Part shown: piece by piece, positions 40,347-49,682 of the stretch
Layout of the letters: every line of letters starts with the position of its first letter
Numbering within the stretch: position 1 is the stretch's first letter
Assembly (NCBI GenBank): GCA_006438735.1
Contig: RCZF01000002.1
Span: 129,501-193,500 of the forward strand
Origin: Sphingomonas koreensis
GTDB taxonomy: Bacteria; Pseudomonadota; Alphaproteobacteria; Sphingomonadales; Sphingomonadaceae
DNA length: 64,000 nucleotides
Direction: 5' to 3'
The notes under the pieces: model-generated
The model's database searches: none
Told to the model about the DNA's origin: nothing
What the model saw: the letters and a program-made list of their open reading frames with translations, nothing else
Translations under genes and position numbers: made by a program

Positions 40347-41252
40347 ATGGCTGCGCGCGCGCCGCACGGTTCCAATCAGCCGCCGCGGATCATCTACAAG
40401 AAAATCTACATCGAGGCTCACGGCGCGCATCACGGCGGCGCGTGGAAGGTCGCTTATGCCGATTTCGTGACGGCAATGATGGCGTTCTTCCTGCTGCTGT
40501 GGCTGCTCGGCGCAACCACCGAGAAGCAGCGCAAGTCGCTGGCCGATTATTTCTCGCCGACGCTGATCGAGATGAAGGAAAACAGCGCCGGCTCGAACGG
40601 CCTGTTCGGCGGATCGTCGCTGACCGACAAGGACAATTATCCCCATAAGGCGCAGCAGACCGGCACCCGGTCGATGACGATCCCGGCCGACGCCTCGGGC
40701 GGCAATCAGGTCGGCACCGGGCAAAAGGGCACGCTCAAGAACAAGGCGCAGCTTGCCGCCGAGGATATGAAGAATTTCGAGCGGATGCACCGCCAGGTCG
40801 AAGCCGAGATCGCCGGCAACCCGAAGCTCGCGAGGCTCGCCAAGCACGTCCACTTCGTGCGCACGCGTGACGGCTTGCGGATCGACCTGCTCGACGACGC
40901 CGATTATTCGATGTTCTCGCTCGGCACGACGCAGCTCGAGCCGGCCGCCGACAAGCTGCTCGGGCTGATCGCGCAATCGATCAAGGCGACCGCCAACCCG
41001 ATCATGATCCGCGGCCATACCGATAGCCTGAGCTACGGCGATCCGGCCAATATGAACAATTGGATGCTGTCATCGGGCCGCGCCGAGGCGACCCGCCAGC
41101 GGCTGTCCGCCGGCGGTATTCCCGAGGATCGCTTCGACCGAATCGAAGGCGTGGCGGACCGCGAGCCGATGATCGAGCAGAACCCCGCCGATCCGCGCAA
41201 CCGCCGCGTGGCGATCACCCTGCTCTATCGCCGCGGCGCGTTCGGCAGCTGA
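40347..41252 (+). CDS. motB: Flagellar motor stator protein MotB
   Basis: Stator subunit anchored to peptidoglycan, 301 residues. The single span carries the proton-binding residue in AYADFVTAMMAFFLLLWLLG (Asp39), followed by a plug region, and the C-terminal half is an OmpA-like peptidoglycan-binding domain (MIRGHTDSLSYGDPANMNNWMLSSGRAEATRQRL). It partners MotA at 39358-40221. Confidence 0.94.
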   Translation: MAARAPHGSNQPPRIIYKKIYIEAHGAHHGGAWKVAYADFVTAMMAFFLLLWLLGATTEKQRKSLADYFSPTLIEMKENSAGSNGLFGGSSLTDKDNYPHKAQQTGTRSMTIPADASGGNQVGTGQKGTLKNKAQLAAEDMKNFERMHRQVEAEIAGNPKLARLAKHVHFVRTRDGLRIDLLDDADYSMFSLGTTQLEPAADKLLGLIAQSIKATANPIMIRGHTDSLSYGDPANMNNWMLSSGRAEATRQRLSAGGIPEDRFDRIEGVADREPMIEQNPADPRNRRVAITLLYRRGAFGS

Positions 41253-41329
41253 GCATGGCGGCGTTGCCGGCTCGACTTGCCGGCGATTGACGTTATCGTC
41301 AGCTCGACGACGGTCGGGAGGACGGGCAC

Positions 41330-42592
41330 GTGGCGGAACGCTGGGCGAATTGGTCGGGCAGTGTCCCCGCGCACCCCCGCGCGATTATGCGCCCGACCGA
41401 TGAAGCAAGTCTTGCCCCTGCCGTTGCCGCGGCCGCCAAGGTGCGCGTAACCGGCGCCGGACATTCGTTCATGCCGCTGTGCGAAACCAACGGGCTGCTC
41501 GTCTCGCTCGAGCATATGGCCGGCCGCCTGCGCGTTGCCGCCGATCGCAGGACCGTCACCGCGCCCGCCGGCTGGAGCCTCAAGCGGCTGACCGCGGCGC
41601 TGTGGGACGAGCGCCTGTCGCTGATCAATCAGGGCGACGTGAACCCGCAATCGCTCGCCGGCGCGACCTCGACCGGCACGCATGGCACCGGACGCGGGCT
41701 CGGCAGCCTGGCGACGATTTGCCGCGGCTTCCGGCTGATGCAGGCCGACGGCTCGATCATCACGTGCTCGGCGAGCGAGAATAGCGACTTGTTCGAGGCG
41801 CAGCGACTGTCACTCGGCCTGTTCGGGATCACGTTGGAGATCGAAATCGACGTGATCCCGGCCTTCTACCTCGAAGAGCGGATCGAGAAACGCAAACTCG
41901 CCGACATCGCCGCCGAGTGGGACGCGCTGACCGAGCGCCACCGCCACATCGAGTTCTGGCTGTTCCCGCACAGTGACACCGCGATCCTCAAGACGCTGTC
42001 GCTGACCGACCCCTGCGACCCGCCCGTCTCGACCACCGACATGGGCGAAACCGCCTTCCGCCGCGTCTGCGAGGTCGGCGCGAAAGCGCCGTGGCTGATC
42101 CCGACGATGCAAAAGGGCATGATGGCGACGCCGATGGCGAGCCGGCGGGCCGGGCCGGCCTATGCGATCTTCCCGTCCGATCGCACGGTGCGCTTCGAGG
42201 AAATGGAATATGAGCTGCCCAAGGATGCCGGCATGGCGGCGCTCCGCGAAGTGCTGCACTGGATCCGCGCCAAGAAGCTGCCGGTCGCCTTTCCGTTCGA
42301 ATATCGCCTCGTCGCCGGCGACGATATCTGGATGAGCCCGATGAACCGCGGCGACTGCGTGTCGATCTCGATGCATCAGTTCCACAAGATGCCGTGGCGC
42401 GCGCTGTTCGCCGAGGCCGAGGCGATCTTTCGCGCGCATGGCGGCCGCCCGCATTGGGCCAAGCGCCACACGCTGACCCGCGACGATGTCGATGCGCTCT
42501 ATCCGATGGCCGGACGCTACCGCGCCGTCCGCCGCGCACACGATCCGGCGGGCAAATTCCTCAACCCGCATCTCGAAGGGCTGTTCGCATGA
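41330..42592 (+). CDS. FAD-linked oxidase, L-gulonolactone/D-arabinono-lactone oxidase type
   Basis: A 420-residue sugar-lactone oxidase-like protein of the VAO flavoprotein family with an ALO C-terminal domain. VRVTGAGHSFMPLCETNG (the His is the usual flavin attachment site), NPQSLAGATSTGTHGTGRGLGSL and GIVLEIEIDV-type strands form the FAD domain; RPHWAKRHTLTRDDVDALYP is the C-terminal ALO motif. The start is GTG at 41330 with GGGAGG eight bases upstream. It shares an ATGA overlap with the following PLP enzyme and then an MFS gene, an operon of unknown substrate. Confidence 0.85.
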   Translation: MAERWANWSGSVPAHPRAIMRPTDEASLAPAVAAAAKVRVTGAGHSFMPLCETNGLLVSLEHMAGRLRVAADRRTVTAPAGWSLKRLTAALWDERLSLINQGDVNPQSLAGATSTGTHGTGRGLGSLATICRGFRLMQADGSIITCSASENSDLFEAQRLSLGLFGITLEIEIDVIPAFYLEERIEKRKLADIAAEWDALTERHRHIEFWLFPHSDTAILKTLSLTDPCDPPVSTTDMGETAFRRVCEVGAKAPWLIPTMQKGMMATPMASRRAGPAYAIFPSDRTVRFEEMEYELPKDAGMAALREVLHWIRAKKLPVAFPFEYRLVAGDDIWMSPMNRGDCVSISMHQFHKMPWRALFAEAEAIFRAHGGRPHWAKRHTLTRDDVDALYPMAGRYRAVRRAHDPAGKFLNPHLEGLFA

Positions 42593-43731
42593 GCGATGAC
42601 CGCCGCCTCCACGCCCATCTGATCGGCCAGCAGGGATCGCGGCGATCGCTCAACACGCCGGTGCTGGTGCTCGATCGGTCCGCGCTCGATCGCAACATCG
42701 CCACGATGGCCGGTCTGGCCAAGGCTAGCGGCGTGGCGCTGCGCCCGCACGCCAAGACGCACAAGAGCATCGATATCGCCCAGCGGCAGATCGCGGCGGG
42801 CGCGATCGGGCTCTGCTGCGCCAAATTGGGCGAAGCCGAAGTGCTCGCCGAGGGCGGCATTACCGGGCTTCATATCACCTCCCCAGTCGTCTCGCCGCCG
42901 GCGATCGAGCGGCTGGTCGCACTCAACGACCGCGCCGAGGGCTTGATGACGGTCGTCGACGATCCCGCCAATGTCGCCGCCTTCGGTCGCGCGCTGGCGG
43001 GCACTGACAAACCGCTTCAGGTAATAATCGATGTGGACCCCGGCATCCGCCGCACGGGCGTTGCGTCGCCCGAAGCCGCAGTGGCGCTCGCCTACGCGAT
43101 CGCCGCCGAGCCGAAGCTCGTCTATCGCGGCGTGCAATTCTATTGCGGCATGCAGCAGCATATCGAGGATTACGGCCAGCGCAGCGCCGCGATCGAGGAG
43201 CGCACCGCGTATCTGCAAACCGTCATCGCCGCGCTCACCGACGCGGGTTTCGCGCCCGGTATCGTCACCGGATCGGGCACCGGCACCCACGCGATCGACC
43301 TCGATCTCGGCGTCTTCACCGAGCTTCAGGTCGGCTCCTATGTGTTCATGGACCGCCAATATCTCGATTGCGACCTGACCGGGGACGGCGCACCGCCGTT
43401 CGAAACCGCCCTGTTCATCGACACCCGCGTGGTCAGCGCCAACGGCCCCGGCATGGCCACGCTCGACGCCGGCTTCAAGGCGATGGCGACCGATGGCGGC
43501 ACGCCCAAGATCGTCGGCGGCGCCGACGGCGCGACCTTCATATTCATGGGCGACGAGCACGGCGCGATCATCGGCCCCGCCGCCGATACGCGCCATGCGA
43601 TCGGCGACGCCATTATGCTCGCCGCGCCGCACTGCGACCCGACGGTCAATCTCTACGACAGCTATCATGTCGTCGACGGCGACACGCTGATCGACATCTG
43701 GCCGGTCTCCGCACGCGGGCGATCGCGTTGA
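42589..43731 (+). CDS. DSD1/D-threonine aldolase-like PLP enzyme
   Basis: A 380-residue fold-type III PLP enzyme. The N-terminal alanine-racemase-like barrel has the PLP lysine in RPHAKTHKS (about residue 58), and the C-terminal domain has DEHG and APHCDPTVNLYD, the metal-binding His/Cys pair of D-serine dehydratase and D-threonine aldolase. It therefore probably acts on D-serine, D-threonine or a related beta-hydroxy D-amino acid. It overlaps the oxidase before it (ATGA) and the MFS gene after it (TTGA). Confidence 0.85.
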   Translation: MSDDRRLHAHLIGQQGSRRSLNTPVLVLDRSALDRNIATMAGLAKASGVALRPHAKTHKSIDIAQRQIAAGAIGLCCAKLGEAEVLAEGGITGLHITSPVVSPPAIERLVALNDRAEGLMTVVDDPANVAAFGRALAGTDKPLQVIIDVDPGIRRTGVASPEAAVALAYAIAAEPKLVYRGVQFYCGMQQHIEDYGQRSAAIEERTAYLQTVIAALTDAGFAPGIVTGSGTGTHAIDLDLGVFTELQVGSYVFMDRQYLDCDLTGDGAPPFETALFIDTRVVSANGPGMATLDAGFKAMATDGGTPKIVGGADGATFIFMGDEHGAIIGPAADTRHAIGDAIMLAAPHCDPTVNLYDSYHVVDGDTLIDIWPVSARGRSR

Positions 43732-44858
43732 GCGAGCCGCCGGCGATCCGCGCGCCGGCGATCGCAGCGATCCTGTTCGTCGGCGTGATCGGCGTGCTGA
43801 TCCCCGGGCTGCAACCGCAATTGCTCGGCGCGATGGCGCTCGAGGGACGGCTGAGCGCCGCGCAGCTCGGGCTCGCGGCGACGGTCGAGCTGCTGGCGAT
43901 GGGGCTTGCCGCCGGCGGCGCGGGCGCGGTGCTGAGTATCGCCCGGCTGCGGCCGGTCTGCATCGTCGCCGCACTCTCGCTCGCTGCGATCGATGCAGCG
44001 ACCCCTTTGGCCAGCGGCGGCGCGATCATCGCCGTGCGCGCCGCCGCCGGCGTACCGGAGGGCGTATTGATCTGGCTGGCGATCGGCTTCATTGCGCGCA
44101 CCGCCAATCCCGCGCGCTGGGCGGCGATTTACCTGCTCACCCAGACGCTCGCCCAGCTCGCGCTCGCCGGGCTGCTGGCGAGCGTGGTGCTGGCGCGTGG
44201 CGGTAGCGCCGGCGGGTTCGCAATGCTTGCCGGGATCAGCCTCGCGCCGCTGGCCGTGCTGCCGTGGTTGCCGCGGGCCTACCCGCCGCTCGACGAGACG
44301 CAGGCCGCCGGCGGCCTGCCGAGCCTGCCCGGCCTCGTCGCACTCGCCGGCGTGCTGCTCTATCTCGCGTTCGTCGTCGGCGTGTGGGTCTATCTCGAGC
44401 CGCTCGGGCGGCAGGCCGGGATCGGCCCCGGCCCGCTCGCCTATGCCGTGCCGCTGTCGCTGGCGACGCAGGTGATCGGCGCGAGCGCGGCGGCGGCGCT
44501 TGCCGGACGCGTTCGCCCGCTGCCCGTGGTGCTGATCGCGACGCTGCTCGATCTCGCCATCCTGGCGCTGCTCGGCGCGTCCCCCTCGCCGCCCGCTTTC
44601 CTCGCGCTTGCCGGGGGCTTCGGCTTCCTGTGGCTGTTCGTCCTGCCGTTCCAGGTGCCGCTGGTGATCGCCGCCGATCCCAGCCGCCGCGCCGCCGTGC
44701 TGATCGCCGGCGCGCAGCTGATCGGATCGAGCCTCGGCCCGCTCGCCGCGTCGGGCTTGGTATCGGATACCGACGTGCGGCCGACCCTATGGCTCGGCGC
44801 GTTCTGCGTCGTCCTCAGCGCCGGCCTGATGGCGGCGACACGTCTCCGTCAGCCCTGA
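43728..44858 (+). CDS. MFS-like transporter
   Basis: A 376-residue, very hydrophobic protein with about eleven or twelve spans (for example IRAPAIAAILFVGVIGVLIPGLQPQLLGAMAL and LWLFVLPFQVPLVIAADPSRRAAVLIAGAQLIGSSLGPLAAS). Spacing and the internal symmetry fit a shortened major facilitator. The only well-placed start is TTG at 43728, overlapping the previous stop. Transport of the product or substrate of the two upstream enzymes is likely but unproven. Its 3' end overlaps the convergent reductase gene by 10 bases. Confidence 0.7.
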   Translation: MSEPPAIRAPAIAAILFVGVIGVLIPGLQPQLLGAMALEGRLSAAQLGLAATVELLAMGLAAGGAGAVLSIARLRPVCIVAALSLAAIDAATPLASGGAIIAVRAAAGVPEGVLIWLAIGFIARTANPARWAAIYLLTQTLAQLALAGLLASVVLARGGSAGGFAMLAGISLAPLAVLPWLPRAYPPLDETQAAGGLPSLPGLVALAGVLLYLAFVVGVWVYLEPLGRQAGIGPGPLAYAVPLSLATQVIGASAAAALAGRVRPLPVVLIATLLDLAILALLGASPSPPAFLALAGGFGFLWLFVLPFQVPLVIAADPSRRAAVLIAGAQLIGSSLGPLAASGLVSDTDVRPTLWLGAFCVVLSAGLMAATRLRQP

Positions 44859-45430
44859 GCCGCCAACGGCGCGAAGCGCGCCACTTGCCGGCCGATCAGC
44901 GCGAGTTGCTCGAGCACCGCGGGATCGGTGCAGCCGCCCTCGTCGTCGAACTTGGTCAATTGCGTGTTGATCGCCGCGGCGAACGGCGTCGGCCAGCCGC
45001 GCAACGCGTGGACGATCGATCGCAGCGCCGCGATCGTGCTGCCGGTCGCCTGCCAGCCATAGGCCGTCGCGATCAGCCCGACCGGCATGTCGGCGAGATA
45101 CGGCCGGTCGTCGCCTGCAGTCTCCTCGAGCAGGTCGAGCGCGTTCTTGACCACGCCCGAAATGCTGCCGTGATAGCCCGGGCTGGCGATGATCAGCGCC
45201 GATGCGTCACGCACCGCGTCGACGAAGGCGCGCTCGTCGGGCGTGCGTTCGGCCGCGCGCGGATCGTAGAGCGGCAGGCGCGCCATGTCCTCGCCGGCGA
45301 ACAGGCGGGTGCGGAAGCCCTCGCGCCCGGCGGCGTCGAGCGCGATGCGCAGCGCCCGCTCGGTCGAGGAAATGCCGCCGATCGTGCCGCCGATGCCGAC
45401 GACGAGCGGCTGGGATGAGGGGGGTGCCAT
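44849..45430 (-). CDS. NADPH-dependent FMN reductase
   Basis: A 193-residue flavodoxin-fold reductase. VVGIGGTIGGISSTERALRIAL is the FMN phosphate loop, LPLYDP follows, and SALIIASPGYHGSISGVVKNALDLLEE is the family core motif. It may supply reduced flavin or reduce quinones. ATG at 45430 is chosen by the AGGA upstream and by the match of the N-terminus to the family; an in-frame start farther upstream would add a Cys/Arg-rich leader. Confidence 0.85.
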   Translation of the reverse strand: MAPPSSQPLVVGIGGTIGGISSTERALRIALDAAGREGFRTRLFAGEDMARLPLYDPRAAERTPDERAFVDAVRDASALIIASPGYHGSISGVVKNALDLLEETAGDDRPYLADMPVGLIATAYGWQATGSTIAALRSIVHALRGWPTPFAAAINTQLTKFDDEGGCTDPAVLEQLALIGRQVARFAPLAAQG

Positions 45431-45578
45431 TTCCTGCGCATAGCCGCGCGCGCCGATCGGCTCAATGCCGCGTCCCTTGCCGTCGCCCTGCCGACAGGTG
45501 TAAACGCGGATGCTTGTGCGAACTGTGTTGCGGTGATAACACAGCTCCTCCGCCCCCGCGGGCCGCCAGACCGAGACG

Positions 45579-47687
45579 ATGCGCTTGACCCCTTTCGATT
45601 CCGACACCGTTTCGCGCGCGCATCGCCCCGAGCGGTTCGACATCGACGATCTGCTCAAGCGCGCCGACGAGGCGGTCGGCTATGGCGACGACGATGCCGC
45701 CTGGGGCGAACCGGCGGCGCCCCCGAAGCCGCGCACCTCCAAACTTCGCTGGGCGATGCGCGGGCTGGCAGCGCTGGTCATCCTGTTCGTGGCTGTAGTC
45801 GCCTGGCTGGCGATCACCGCGCCGCTATCCAAATCGCTTCAGCCGCCGACGCCGCCCTCGGTGACATTGCTCGCCGCCGACGGCACGCCGATCGCGCGGC
45901 GCGGCGCGATCATCGGCAAGCCCGTCGATGCCGCCAAGCTGCCCGATTATGTGCCAAACGCGTTCGTGGCGATCGAAGACCGGCGATTCTATCATCATTG
46001 GGGCGTCGATCCGCGCGGCATCGCGCGTGCCGCGTTCCACAACATGGCGGCCGGCGGCGTGCGCGAGGGCGGCAGCACGATCACGCAACAGCTGGCCAAA
46101 AACGCCTTTCTCGACGCCGATCGCACGATGGGCCGCAAGCTGCGCGAGGTGCTGATCTCCTTCTGGCTCGAGGCGTGGCTGTCGAAGGACCAGATCCTGT
46201 CGCGCTATCTGTCGAACGTCTATTTCGGCGACAACGTCTACGGGCTCACCGCTGCGTCCGAACATTATTTCGATCGCGAGCCGAGCGACCTGACCGTCGG
46301 CCAGGCGGCGATGCTCGCCGGGCTGGTCAAGGCGCCCTCGACGCTGGCGCCGACCGGCAACCTGAAGGGCGCGCGGGCGCGCGAAAAGGTCGTCGTCGGC
46401 GCGATGGCGGCTGGCAAGTTCATTACCAAGGCGCAGGCGGCGAGCGCCAAGCCCGCGGTGCTCGACGTCCGCCGCACGCGCGAGCTGCCCAACGGCACCT
46501 ATTTCGCCGATTGGGTGCTGCCGCAAGCGCGCGACAATGCCGGCGAGGTCCGCGCCGAAACCACCGTCAGGACGACGCTTGACATGCGGCTACAAAAGGC
46601 CGCCGAGCGGGCGATCGGGCGCGCCGGGCTGCACAAGGCGCAAGTCGCGCTGGTGGCGATGAAGCCCGACGGCACGATCGTGGCGATGGTCGGCGGCAAA
46701 TCGTACAAGGACAGCCCGTTCAACCGCGCAACGCAGGCGTTGCGCCAGCCGGGCTCGACCTTCAAATTGTTCGTCTATCTCGCGGCGATGCGCGCCGGGA
46801 TGACGCCCGACAGCATGATCGAGGACAAGCCGGTGACGATCGGCGATTGGTCGCCGCAAAATGCCGAAAAACGCTATCGCGGCACGATCCCGCTGCGTGA
46901 GGCGTTCGCGATTTCCTCGAACGTCGCCGCCGCGCGGTTAATCCAGAAGGTCGGCGTGTCGAACGTGATCCGCGCAGCACGCGATCTCGGCATCTCCACG
47001 CCGCTGCCCAACGAGGCGACGATCGCGCTCGGCACCGCCAATGTGTCGCTGCTCGAGCTGACCTCTGCCTATGCCGCGATCGCCGCCGGCGACTATCCGG
47101 TCGGCGCCAAGGGGCTCGCCGATCCGGAGCAAAAGGGCTGGCTCGATCAATTCACCGGCGGCACGCATCCGCTGTCGAACCGCATCCAGGGTGAGATGCG
47201 CGACTTGCTTGCCGCTTCGGTGGAGGATGGCACCAGCCGCCAAGCGGCGCTGTCGGTCGATACCTTCGGCAAGACCGGCACGACGCAGGACAGCCGCGAC
47301 GCGCTGTTCGTCGGCTTCGCCAACGGGCTGGTGTGCGGCGTGTGGGTGGGCAATGACGACGACAGCCCCAATCCCGGCCTCGCCGGCGGCGGTATTCCGG
47401 CGCGCATCTGGCACGATTTCATGACCCAGGCGCTCGGTCTCGCGCCGCGCGCTGCACCGCCGCCCGCGCCCGCCGACGACGAGGGCGACGACGGATCGGT
47501 GACCGATCCAGACGCCGCGCCGATGGCGTTCGAGGGCAATCTTACCGGGCTCGGGCTCGATCTGAAGATCGGCCAGGACGGCGACATCCAGCTCTCGCGC
47601 TCGCCGCAGCGCCAGCCGGGAGACGGCGCGAGCGGCGACGCCCCATCAGCGCCGCCGCCGATGCCGCCGGACGACGACGAACAATAG
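45579..47687 (+). CDS. Class A penicillin-binding protein (PBP1A family)
   Basis: A 702-residue bifunctional cell-wall synthase. A short cytoplasmic tail and one span (LRWAMRGLAALVILFVAVVAWLAI) precede the glycosyltransferase domain (VAIEDRRFYHHWGVDPRGIARA and GGSTITQQLAKN, about residues 130-170). The transpeptidase domain carries SxxK (GSTFK), SxN (SSN) and KTG (KTGTTQDSRDA). The last 70 residues are acidic and Pro-rich. The protein is close to the PbpG/PBP1c-like group; full activity is expected from intact motifs. Confidence 0.92.
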   Translation: MRLTPFDSDTVSRAHRPERFDIDDLLKRADEAVGYGDDDAAWGEPAAPPKPRTSKLRWAMRGLAALVILFVAVVAWLAITAPLSKSLQPPTPPSVTLLAADGTPIARRGAIIGKPVDAAKLPDYVPNAFVAIEDRRFYHHWGVDPRGIARAAFHNMAAGGVREGGSTITQQLAKNAFLDADRTMGRKLREVLISFWLEAWLSKDQILSRYLSNVYFGDNVYGLTAASEHYFDREPSDLTVGQAAMLAGLVKAPSTLAPTGNLKGARAREKVVVGAMAAGKFITKAQAASAKPAVLDVRRTRELPNGTYFADWVLPQARDNAGEVRAETTVRTTLDMRLQKAAERAIGRAGLHKAQVALVAMKPDGTIVAMVGGKSYKDSPFNRATQALRQPGSTFKLFVYLAAMRAGMTPDSMIEDKPVTIGDWSPQNAEKRYRGTIPLREAFAISSNVAAARLIQKVGVSNVIRAARDLGISTPLPNEATIALGTANVSLLELTSAYAAIAAGDYPVGAKGLADPEQKGWLDQFTGGTHPLSNRIQGEMRDLLAASVEDGTSRQAALSVDTFGKTGTTQDSRDALFVGFANGLVCGVWVGNDDDSPNPGLAGGGIPARIWHDFMTQALGLAPRAAPPPAPADDEGDDGSVTDPDAAPMAFEGNLTGLGLDLKIGQDGDIQLSRSPQRQPGDGASGDAPSAPPPMPPDDDEQ

Positions 47688-47738
47688 CACGCGGCTGCCC
47701 GGTTGACGCGCGCATCGCCGCGACGCAAGGCGCAGCCC

Positions 47739-48740
47739 ATGCGCTTCTTCTCCGACAACGCCGCCCCGGTCTGCCCACAGGTGCTCGCCGCGCTGGCCGA
47801 CGCCAACAGCCTCGACACCGCGTATGACGGCGATCAGTGGAGCGCGCAGCTCGACGATCGCTTCTCGGCGCTGTTCGACACCAAAGTTCGCGTGCTGTGG
47901 GTGCCGACCGGCACGGCCGCCAACGCGCTCGCGCTCGCCGCGCTCTGCCCGCCTTATGGCGGGGTGATCTGTCACCGCGAGGCGCACATCCAGAACGACG
48001 AGGCCGGCGCCCCGGAATTCTACACCCACGGCGCCAAATTGTTGCTCGCCGACGGCCCCGAGGCCAAGCTGACGCCCGACAGCGTGACCGCAATCACCAG
48101 CGCGATCCGCAACGACGTGCATCAGGTCCAGCCGCACGCCATCTCGATCACCAACGCGACCGAATATGGCTGCGTCTATACCCCCGACGAGGTCGCCGCG
48201 CTGGGCAAGCTCGCCCACAAGCACGATCTCGGCCTGCACATGGACGGCGCGCGCTTCGCCAACGCGGTGGCGCATCTCGATTGCAAGCCGTCCGAGCTGA
48301 CCTGGCGCGCCGGCGTCGACGTGCTCAGCTTCGGCTTCGTCAAGAACGGCGGCATGTCGGCCGAGGCGCTGGTGTTCTTCCGCTCCGACCTCGCCGAGGC
48401 AACGCTCTATCGCCGCAAACGCGCCGGGCATCTGCTGTCGAAGGGCCGCTATCTCGCCGCGCAAATCCTGGCGATGCTCGACGAGGACCTGTGGCTCGCC
48501 AACGCCCGCGCCGCCAACGCCGGCGCGACGCTGCTGGCGCAGGCGGCGGGCGACCGGCTGGTCTATCCGGTCGAGGCCAATGAGGTGTTCCTCAAGGTGA
48601 GCGCGGACGAAGCGAAGCGCCTGCGCGATCTCGGCTTCGATTTCTACGATTGGGGCGTCGGCGAAGCGCGGCTGGTGATCTCCTGGGACCAGACCGAGGA
48701 GGAGATCCGCCCGCTCGCCGAGGCGATCACCGCGCTGTGA
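47739..48740 (+). CDS. ltaE: Low-specificity L-threonine aldolase
   Basis: PLP enzyme that cleaves L-threonine/allo-threonine to glycine and acetaldehyde. The 333-residue protein has the fold-type I landmarks PTGTAANALAL, CHREAHIQNDEAGAPEF, LHMDGARFANAVAHL and PLP-lysine K202 in LSFGFVKNGGMSAEA. ATG at 47739 gives the family-type N-terminus RFFSDNAAPVCPQVL. The EamA transporter gene follows after nine bases. Confidence 0.9.
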   Translation: MRFFSDNAAPVCPQVLAALADANSLDTAYDGDQWSAQLDDRFSALFDTKVRVLWVPTGTAANALALAALCPPYGGVICHREAHIQNDEAGAPEFYTHGAKLLLADGPEAKLTPDSVTAITSAIRNDVHQVQPHAISITNATEYGCVYTPDEVAALGKLAHKHDLGLHMDGARFANAVAHLDCKPSELTWRAGVDVLSFGFVKNGGMSAEALVFFRSDLAEATLYRRKRAGHLLSKGRYLAAQILAMLDEDLWLANARAANAGATLLAQAAGDRLVYPVEANEVFLKVSADEAKRLRDLGFDFYDWGVGEARLVISWDQTEEEIRPLAEAITAL

Positions 48741-48749
48741 GCCGGCGTC

Positions 48750-49682
48750 ATGGCTGACGCGGCCGGCGCGCCGCCGCAATCGACCCGGCTCGCGATCCTC
48801 ATCCCGTTCGCAATCGTCACGCTGATCTGGGGATCGACCTGGCTGGTCATCCGCGATCAGGTCAGCGTCGTACCGGCAAGCTGGTCGGTCACTTATCGCT
48901 TTCTCGTCGCCGGGCTGACGATGCTGGCGGTCGCGCTGGTGCGGCGCGAGCGGCTCGCGCTCGATGCGCGCGGTTGGGGCTTTGCGCTCGCGGTCGGGCT
49001 CAGCCAGTTCTGCATGAACTTCAACTTCGTCTACCGCGCCGAGGAGCATATCACGTCGGGGCTGGTCGCGGTGGTGTTCGCGCTGCTGCTGGTGCCCAAC
49101 GCGCTGCTCGCCCGCCTCTTCCTGGGGCAGCGGCTCGGCCGGCAATTGCTCATCGGATCGGCGGTGGCAATGGCAGGCGTGGTATTGCTGTTCCTCCACG
49201 AAGCGCGCGTCGATCCGAACGGGCCGCGTGAAGCGCTGATCGGCATCGGCATCACGCTCGCTGCGATCGTGTCGGCATCGAGCGCCAATGTGCTGCAAGC
49301 GACCGAAACCGCGCGGCGCTATCCGATGATTCCGATGCTCGCGGTCGCGATGCTGATCGGCACCGCGCTCGACGCCGCGCTGGCGCTGGCGCTGAACGGC
49401 GCGCCGGTGATCGAGGCGCGGCCGGTCTATATGCTCGGCATCGTCTATCTCGGCGTGTTTGGATCGGCGATCGCCTTCACGCTCTATTTCGGCGTGATCC
49501 GCGTGATCGGCCCGGCCAAGGCGGCCTATTCTAGCGTCATCGTGCCGGTAATCGCGATGCTGCTGTCGACCGCGTTCGAGGGCTATCGTTGGACACCGCT
49601 GGCGGTCGGCGGCGGCGTATTGACGCTGATCGGGCTGGTGATCGCGTTGAGCGCGCGCAGGCCGGCGCGGAAATCGGGATAA
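48750..49682 (+). CDS. EamA/DMT family transporter
   Basis: A 310-residue drug/metabolite transporter with ten spans in two EamA repeats. LIPFAIVTLIWGSTWLVIRDQVSVVPASWSVTYRF is the first-repeat start and GIVYLGVFGSAIAFTLYFGVIRVIGPAKAAYSSVIVPVIAMLLSTAFEGY is in the second. It follows ltaE closely and may export an amino acid or related metabolite. Its last 100 bases are antisense to the end of the convergent SDR gene. Confidence 0.88.
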   Translation: MADAAGAPPQSTRLAILIPFAIVTLIWGSTWLVIRDQVSVVPASWSVTYRFLVAGLTMLAVALVRRERLALDARGWGFALAVGLSQFCMNFNFVYRAEEHITSGLVAVVFALLLVPNALLARLFLGQRLGRQLLIGSAVAMAGVVLLFLHEARVDPNGPREALIGIGITLAAIVSASSANVLQATETARRYPMIPMLAVAMLIGTALDAALALALNGAPVIEARPVYMLGIVYLGVFGSAIAFTLYFGVIRVIGPAKAAYSSVIVPVIAMLLSTAFEGYRWTPLAVGGGVLTLIGLVIALSARRPARKSG

